In this document: piece after piece, positions 6,626 to 8,593 of the stretch
How the letters are laid out: each line of letters begins with the position of its first letter
Numbering within the stretch: the first letter of the stretch is position 1
Position numbers and translations under genes: made by a program
DNA from: CAIPFQ01 sp035480615
GTDB lineage: Bacteria > Chlamydiota > Chlamydiia > Chlamydiales > SM23-39
DNA length: 8,593 bases
Reading direction: 5' to 3'
Assembly (NCBI GenBank): GCA_035480615.1
Contig: DATIHO010000006.1
Coordinates: 1-8,593 of the forward strand
Notes under the pieces: model-generated
What the model saw: only the letters and a program-made list of their open reading frames with translations
Told to the model about the DNA's origin: nothing
The model's database searches: none

Positions 6626-6707
6626 AGTGTAAAGGATTTTTGGGAAAGAGCACTAGCATTGCATCCAACTCAGACTCTACAACGATGATAGGCTTGTCTT
6701 CAGTAGC
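6624..6707 (-). pseudogene. Decayed TOPRIM/primase-like coding fragment
   Basis: The minus strand reads DKPIIVVESELDAMLVLF here. The pattern of hydrophobic strand, VVE, then ELDA resembles the glutamate-bearing strand of TOPRIM domains in primase-like proteins of mobile elements (usually VVEGELDAL). The frame is stopped upstream by a TAA (6708-6710). Beyond that stop the same frame still gives FQIRKRLVLDISKVR, and downstream the frame runs into the hairpins. I see no zinc finger, start codon or complete domain. This rests on one motif, so it is a tentative call; chance coding or another family is possible. Confidence 0.35.
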
Positions 6708-6775
6708 TTATCGGACTTTTGAGATGTCCAGAACAAGGCGTTTGCGTATCTGAAATGCGTTACTTTTGAGAGAAG

Positions 6776-6796
6776 TGGAGCATTACTGGAGCATTA
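6776..6796 (+). repeat. Tandem direct repeat of a 10-mer
   Basis: TGGAGCATTA occurs at 6776-6785 and again at 6787-6796, a period of 11 bases. Spacing near one helical turn could suit a protein-binding site, but two copies could equally arise by slippage. Confidence 0.6.
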
Positions 6797-6857
6797 GGAC
6801 TTGGAAGCCATAAAAAAGCAGCCAAATTTTGATCGTAAGTGCTTAGAAGAAAAGAAA

Positions 6858-6901
6858 CTCCGGGTGTATGATTCGAACATACGACCAATGGATTAACAGT
6901 C
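6858..6901 (-). other. 3' fragment of tRNA-Asn (anticodon GTT); probable integration attachment site
   Basis: Read on the minus strand this is the last 44 bases of a tRNA: GA, the anticodon loop CTGTTAA (6899-6893, anticodon GTT at 6897-6895), the stem strand TCCAT, the variable loop TGGTC, and the T arm GTATG-TTCGAAT-CATAC (6882-6866). The acceptor strand ACCCGGA (6865-6859) and discriminator G (6858) follow. The partner strands are absent: 5' of GA the sequence does not give the ATGGA needed to pair with TCCAT, and no TCCGGGT occurs at the expected distance. It therefore cannot be a functional tRNA. Such 3' pieces are the usual duplicated attachment site of tyrosine-integrase islands and prophages. 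With this orientation, island DNA would lie to the right (above 6901). No CCA is encoded. Confidence 0.75.
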
Positions 6902-6916
6902 TCAGGGCTTCCAACG

Positions 6917-6951
6917 CCTCACGACACTTCACAAAGTGTAGCAACATGAGG
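6917..6951. repeat. Hairpin beside the tRNA fragment
   Basis: ACACTT (6924-6929) and AAGTGT (6934-6939) pair around the loop CACA, and CCTCA (6917-6921) pairs with TGAGG (6947-6951) further out. It lies 15 bases beyond the break in the tRNA fragment, where recombinase arm sites would be expected, but no binding has been shown. Confidence 0.5.
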
Positions 6952-6987
6952 ATTAAATGTTTAAAGCTTTTTATCTTTTTATGTCCG

Positions 6988-7004
6988 GTCGCCAAAAGTC
7001 GCCA
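6988..7004 (+). repeat. Paired 7-mer direct repeat near the attachment-like site
   Basis: GTCGCCA occurs at 6988-6994 and 6998-7004, a 10-base period. Short repeats one helical turn apart are common as integrase arm-binding sites next to tRNA attachment sites. Two short copies are weak evidence by themselves. Confidence 0.4.
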
Positions 7005-7143
7005 CAATTTGTGTCCAAGTGTTCCAGGAGTATTCCACGAATTCTACGAGAAACCCTCAGGAAAAATCATTCCTAAAAAAAGGGGCAGAAGATTTGGATG
7101 CGCAGAACTTTTAATTGGGAAAAATCAAACATTGATTTAGGCT

Positions 7144-7174
7144 GAAGCCTCCTTTTGCTAAAGCAGAAGGCTTC
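7144..7174. repeat. Hairpin in the upstream region of the glycosyltransferase gene
   Basis: GAAGCCT (7144-7150) pairs with AGGCTTC (7168-7174), and TGC...GCA inside can add pairs. An alternative fold, AGGCT with AGCCT just 5' (7139-7150), would exclude it. No T-run follows on either strand, so it is not a convincing intrinsic terminator. Confidence 0.45.
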
Positions 7175-7226
7175 TCTCATGAGCAGCTTTCACCACTATG
7201 AGGAATTTACACCCAAGTGGGTACGA

Positions 7227-7247
7227 GGTCTTCTTCGATAGAAGACC
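7227..7247 (+). promoter_or_regulatory. 8-bp hairpin just upstream of the glycosyltransferase start
   Basis: GGTCTTCT (7227-7234) pairs perfectly with AGAAGACC (7240-7247) around a 5-base loop. It ends 18 bases before the ATG at 7266, close to the weak GGA (7256-7258) that is the only ribosome-binding candidate. It could affect translation initiation or mRNA stability; this is inference from position only. Confidence 0.35.
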
Positions 7248-7265
7248 GGATTTCTGGAAAACCTG

Positions 7266-8354
7266 ATGAAAAAATTACTCATTATCAGTGGAGTTCTTGT
7301 TTTTCTCTGCATAGTTATTCCCACCAAAATTTTATCCACAAAACGCCGTGACAATCGACTCTCCCCCGTTCCATGGATGCAAGAACAAATTCAAAAAGAA
7401 ATCTCCCAATTTAAAAACAAAAAAATATCTCTGAAAGAGATGCGTTCGCATTTCTATCCAGATCTGAAATCTCATATGCTTGCGGAAGTGCAAATCAAAG
7501 ATAATAAAATTTATGTCACTACAGATCCTGAAATTCGAAATTCCTGGGTTTATTGTCGTTACGATATGTTAAATTTGGCATTAAAAAAACTAAGAAAAAA
7601 TGCCCCCCTACCCGACGTTACCTTTTTTCTTTCTTTGTGGGATTCCTATGAACGAGATTCTCAATTTCCGATTTTCGTTTTTGCAAAAAACATCTATTTA
7701 ATGGGGCAAATCCAAATTCCAGATTGCTTTGCGGTCGAAAGAAGTTTTGTGATTGAAAAGGGGAAAGTATTCAAAGACATCCTCCCAATTCCTTGGGAGC
7801 AGAAGATCGACAAATTAGCCTGGCGAGGATCTACCTCCCAAGGGGTCTTTATAAACCACACAAATTTCCAAACCATATCTCGTTTTACCTTGTGTCAACT
7901 CTCTCTGGTTCATCCCGATTTGATCGACGCGGGCTTTACTTTAATGTTTCAAGGGGCAGACACGATCCAGGAATTGCAAACACTCAAGAAAGAATTCCTG
8001 CCCTATAGCGAGTTGGTAAAATACAAGTATCAAATATGGATTGATGGGAATTCGGCGTCGTACACAGATTCTGGATGGCGCTTTTTCTCAAATTCCGTGG
8101 TGTTAAAGCCTGACTCAGAAAACGTTCAATGGTACTACCCTAAACTAGAACCAGGTGTACATTACATTCCAGTGAAACGCAATCTGGAAGATCTTGTAGA
8201 GAAAATCCAGTTTCTACAAGCCAATGATAGCTACGCGAAAGAAATTGCAAAAAATGCACTGCAATTCGGCGCCGACTATCTTTCCCAAGAGGCATTAATG
8301 CGCTACCTCTATTCGGTCATTTGGGAGTACAGTAAATTGGAATTCGTTGAGTAA
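7266..8354 (+). CDS. Glycosyltransferase family 90 (CAP10/LpsA-like) protein with an N-terminal membrane segment
   Basis: The 362-residue protein matches the CAP10/GT90 family, whose members move a sugar (glucose or xylose from UDP-sugar in characterised eukaryotic ones) to a protein or glycan acceptor; bacterial relatives act on LPS or capsule. Residues 4-20 are a hydrophobic segment after MKK, either an uncleaved anchor or a signal peptide. Family motifs follow in order: KIDKLAWRGST (180-190), HPDLIDAGF (216-224), YKYQIWIDGNSASY (253-266), FFSNSVVLKPDS (273-284), WYYPKLEPGVHYIPV (289-303) and AKNALQFGADYL (328-339). Length and order are complete, with no frameshift. The gene stands alone between the tRNA fragment and the toxin gene, and looks AT-rich. 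The N-terminal hydrophobic segment suggests it acts in or across the membrane. Acceptor and donor cannot be read from sequence. Transfer from a eukaryote is possible but untested. Confidence 0.88.
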   Translation: MKKLLIISGVLVFLCIVIPTKILSTKRRDNRLSPVPWMQEQIQKEISQFKNKKISLKEMRSHFYPDLKSHMLAEVQIKDNKIYVTTDPEIRNSWVYCRYDMLNLALKKLRKNAPLPDVTFFLSLWDSYERDSQFPIFVFAKNIYLMGQIQIPDCFAVERSFVIEKGKVFKDILPIPWEQKIDKLAWRGSTSQGVFINHTNFQTISRFTLCQLSLVHPDLIDAGFTLMFQGADTIQELQTLKKEFLPYSELVKYKYQIWIDGNSASYTDSGWRFFSNSVVLKPDSENVQWYYPKLEPGVHYIPVKRNLEDLVEKIQFLQANDSYAKEIAKNALQFGADYLSQEALMRYLYSVIWEYSKLEFVE

Positions 8355-8382
8355 CACTAAAACCCAGAGGAGGGATTTGCAG

Positions 8383-8460
8383 TTGAATTTCCATTTAGTC
8401 TTCGACAAGAGATGCGTTTATTGCGAAAAAAATGAGTGGCGCCGACAACGTGTGAGATGA
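8383..8460 (+). CDS. Possible 25-codon leader ORF overlapping the toxin start (ATGA)
   Basis: A strong GGAGG (8369-8373) precedes TTG at 8383 with a 9-base spacer (TTG at 8377 is the other option). The frame reads MNFHLVFDKRCVYCEKNEWR and ends RQRVR at a TGA (8458-8460) that overlaps the next ATG in the form ATGA. That is the usual arrangement for translational coupling, and the toxin gene has no good ribosome site of its own. The peptide holds one CVYC pair. It matches nothing I know, the start is TTG, and the ORF is short enough to be chance. Confidence 0.3.
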   Translation: MNFHLVFDKRCVYCEKNEWRRQRVR

Positions 8461-8593
8461 CACCACACAATCCAATACCCGTCGTCTTTTATAAAGAAGA
8501 CGGCAGCGAAAATGAGCCTGTTAAAAAATGGCTCTATTCCTTGGATAAGGAGTGTCGGAAAATTATTGGAAAGGATATGAGAACAGTACAACT
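8457..8593 (+). CDS. Gp49/HigB-like toxin (RelE/ParE superfamily), 5' part only
   Basis: The first 45 codons give PIPVVFYKEDGSENEPVKKW, then LYSLDKECRKIIGKDMRTVQ. This matches the N-terminal half of the phage-derived Gp49-like (HigB) family, where the pattern is V-x-F-Y...G-x-E-P-V-x-x-W-L-x-x-L...R-x-x-I-G-x-D-I-x-T-V-Q. Members are about 100-120 residues and act as mRNA-cleaving toxins on the ribosome, normally with a downstream HTH antitoxin; catalytic residues and antitoxin lie beyond the window. An imperfect hairpin (8479-8503) lies inside its start region. Whether the gene is intact cannot be seen. Confidence 0.75.
   Translation, partial: MTPHNPIPVVFYKEDGSENEPVKKWLYSLDKECRKIIGKDMRTVQ

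Larger units (their letters stand above)
6428..7265. other. 838-bp region without an intact gene: hairpins, decayed coding, tRNA fragment
   Basis: I see no intact gene here. Going left to right it holds a promoter-like site, two hairpins (6546-6625), a decayed TOPRIM-like fragment, a tandem 10-mer (6776-6796), a tRNA-Asn 3' fragment (6858-6901), a hairpin (6917-6951) and paired 7-mers (6988-7004). Two further hairpins (7144-7174 and 7227-7247) lie before the next gene. A 90-codon frame on the plus strand (6868-7140) begins antisense inside the tRNA fragment, has no family resemblance and is not called. Confidence 0.6.

Noticed and set aside
6858..6935. A complete functional tRNA-Asn gene
   Set aside because: No 5' acceptor strand (TCCGGGT) and no D arm at the right distance, and the anticodon stem lacks its 5' partner; only the 3' part is present.
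6868..7140. 90-codon frame on the plus strand
   Set aside because: It begins antisense inside the tRNA fragment, lacks a ribosome site, and its low-complexity basic peptide matches nothing I recognise.
8479..8503. Hairpin at the toxin start as an operator
   Set aside because: The imperfect stem lies within conserved toxin codons (VVFYKEDG), so coding constraint can explain it; not called as a separate site.

Overview
The window looks like an accessory-rich piece of a bacterial genome, most likely an environmental chlamydia (Parachlamydiales). That reading rests on gene content: a family-90 (CAP10-like) glycosyltransferase, a very large ATP-grasp/phosphohistidine protein with the motif RSTGAEDS...NAGGN, and a MenF-type isochorismate synthase. 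No rRNA or taxonomic marker is present, so the assignment is moderate only.

Layout. Positions 1-232 are a chain of inverted repeats, dominated by a 28-bp perfect hairpin. An AT-rich stretch with promoter-like boxes leads into a 1352-residue dikinase-like protein (365-4423, +). Converging on it and overlapping it by 17 bases is a headless menF-like gene (4407-5198, -). Behind menF lies a 167-bp imperfect palindrome (5335-5501) with a 27-bp perfect core. It has the same arm and loop plan as the element at 1-106. It separates the remains of the menF 5' end from a class I SAM methyltransferase (-), and the methyltransferase frame runs through the palindrome before stopping. Positions 6428-7265 hold no intact gene. 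They contain more hairpins, a decayed TOPRIM-like coding fragment, and a 44-base 3' piece of a tRNA-Asn gene on the minus strand, the typical scar of tRNA-targeted integration. Beyond it are a GT90 glycosyltransferase with an N-terminal membrane anchor or signal (7266-8354, +) and the start of a Gp49/HigB-family toxin gene (8457 to the window edge, +). A tiny upstream ORF overlaps the toxin start by the ATGA arrangement.

How it fits together. No single pathway links these genes. menF would feed menaquinone synthesis, the GT90 would glycosylate an envelope or exported substrate, and the substrate of the large dikinase-like protein is unknown. The unifying theme is mobility and decay. Related hairpin elements sit at gene borders, one has apparently cut off the menF start, and the tRNA fragment suggests that the DNA to its right (GT90, toxin) belongs to an integrated island continuing beyond the window. 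By eye, the first part of the dikinase-like gene is clearly richer in G+C than the methyltransferase, the GT90 gene and the intergenic region.
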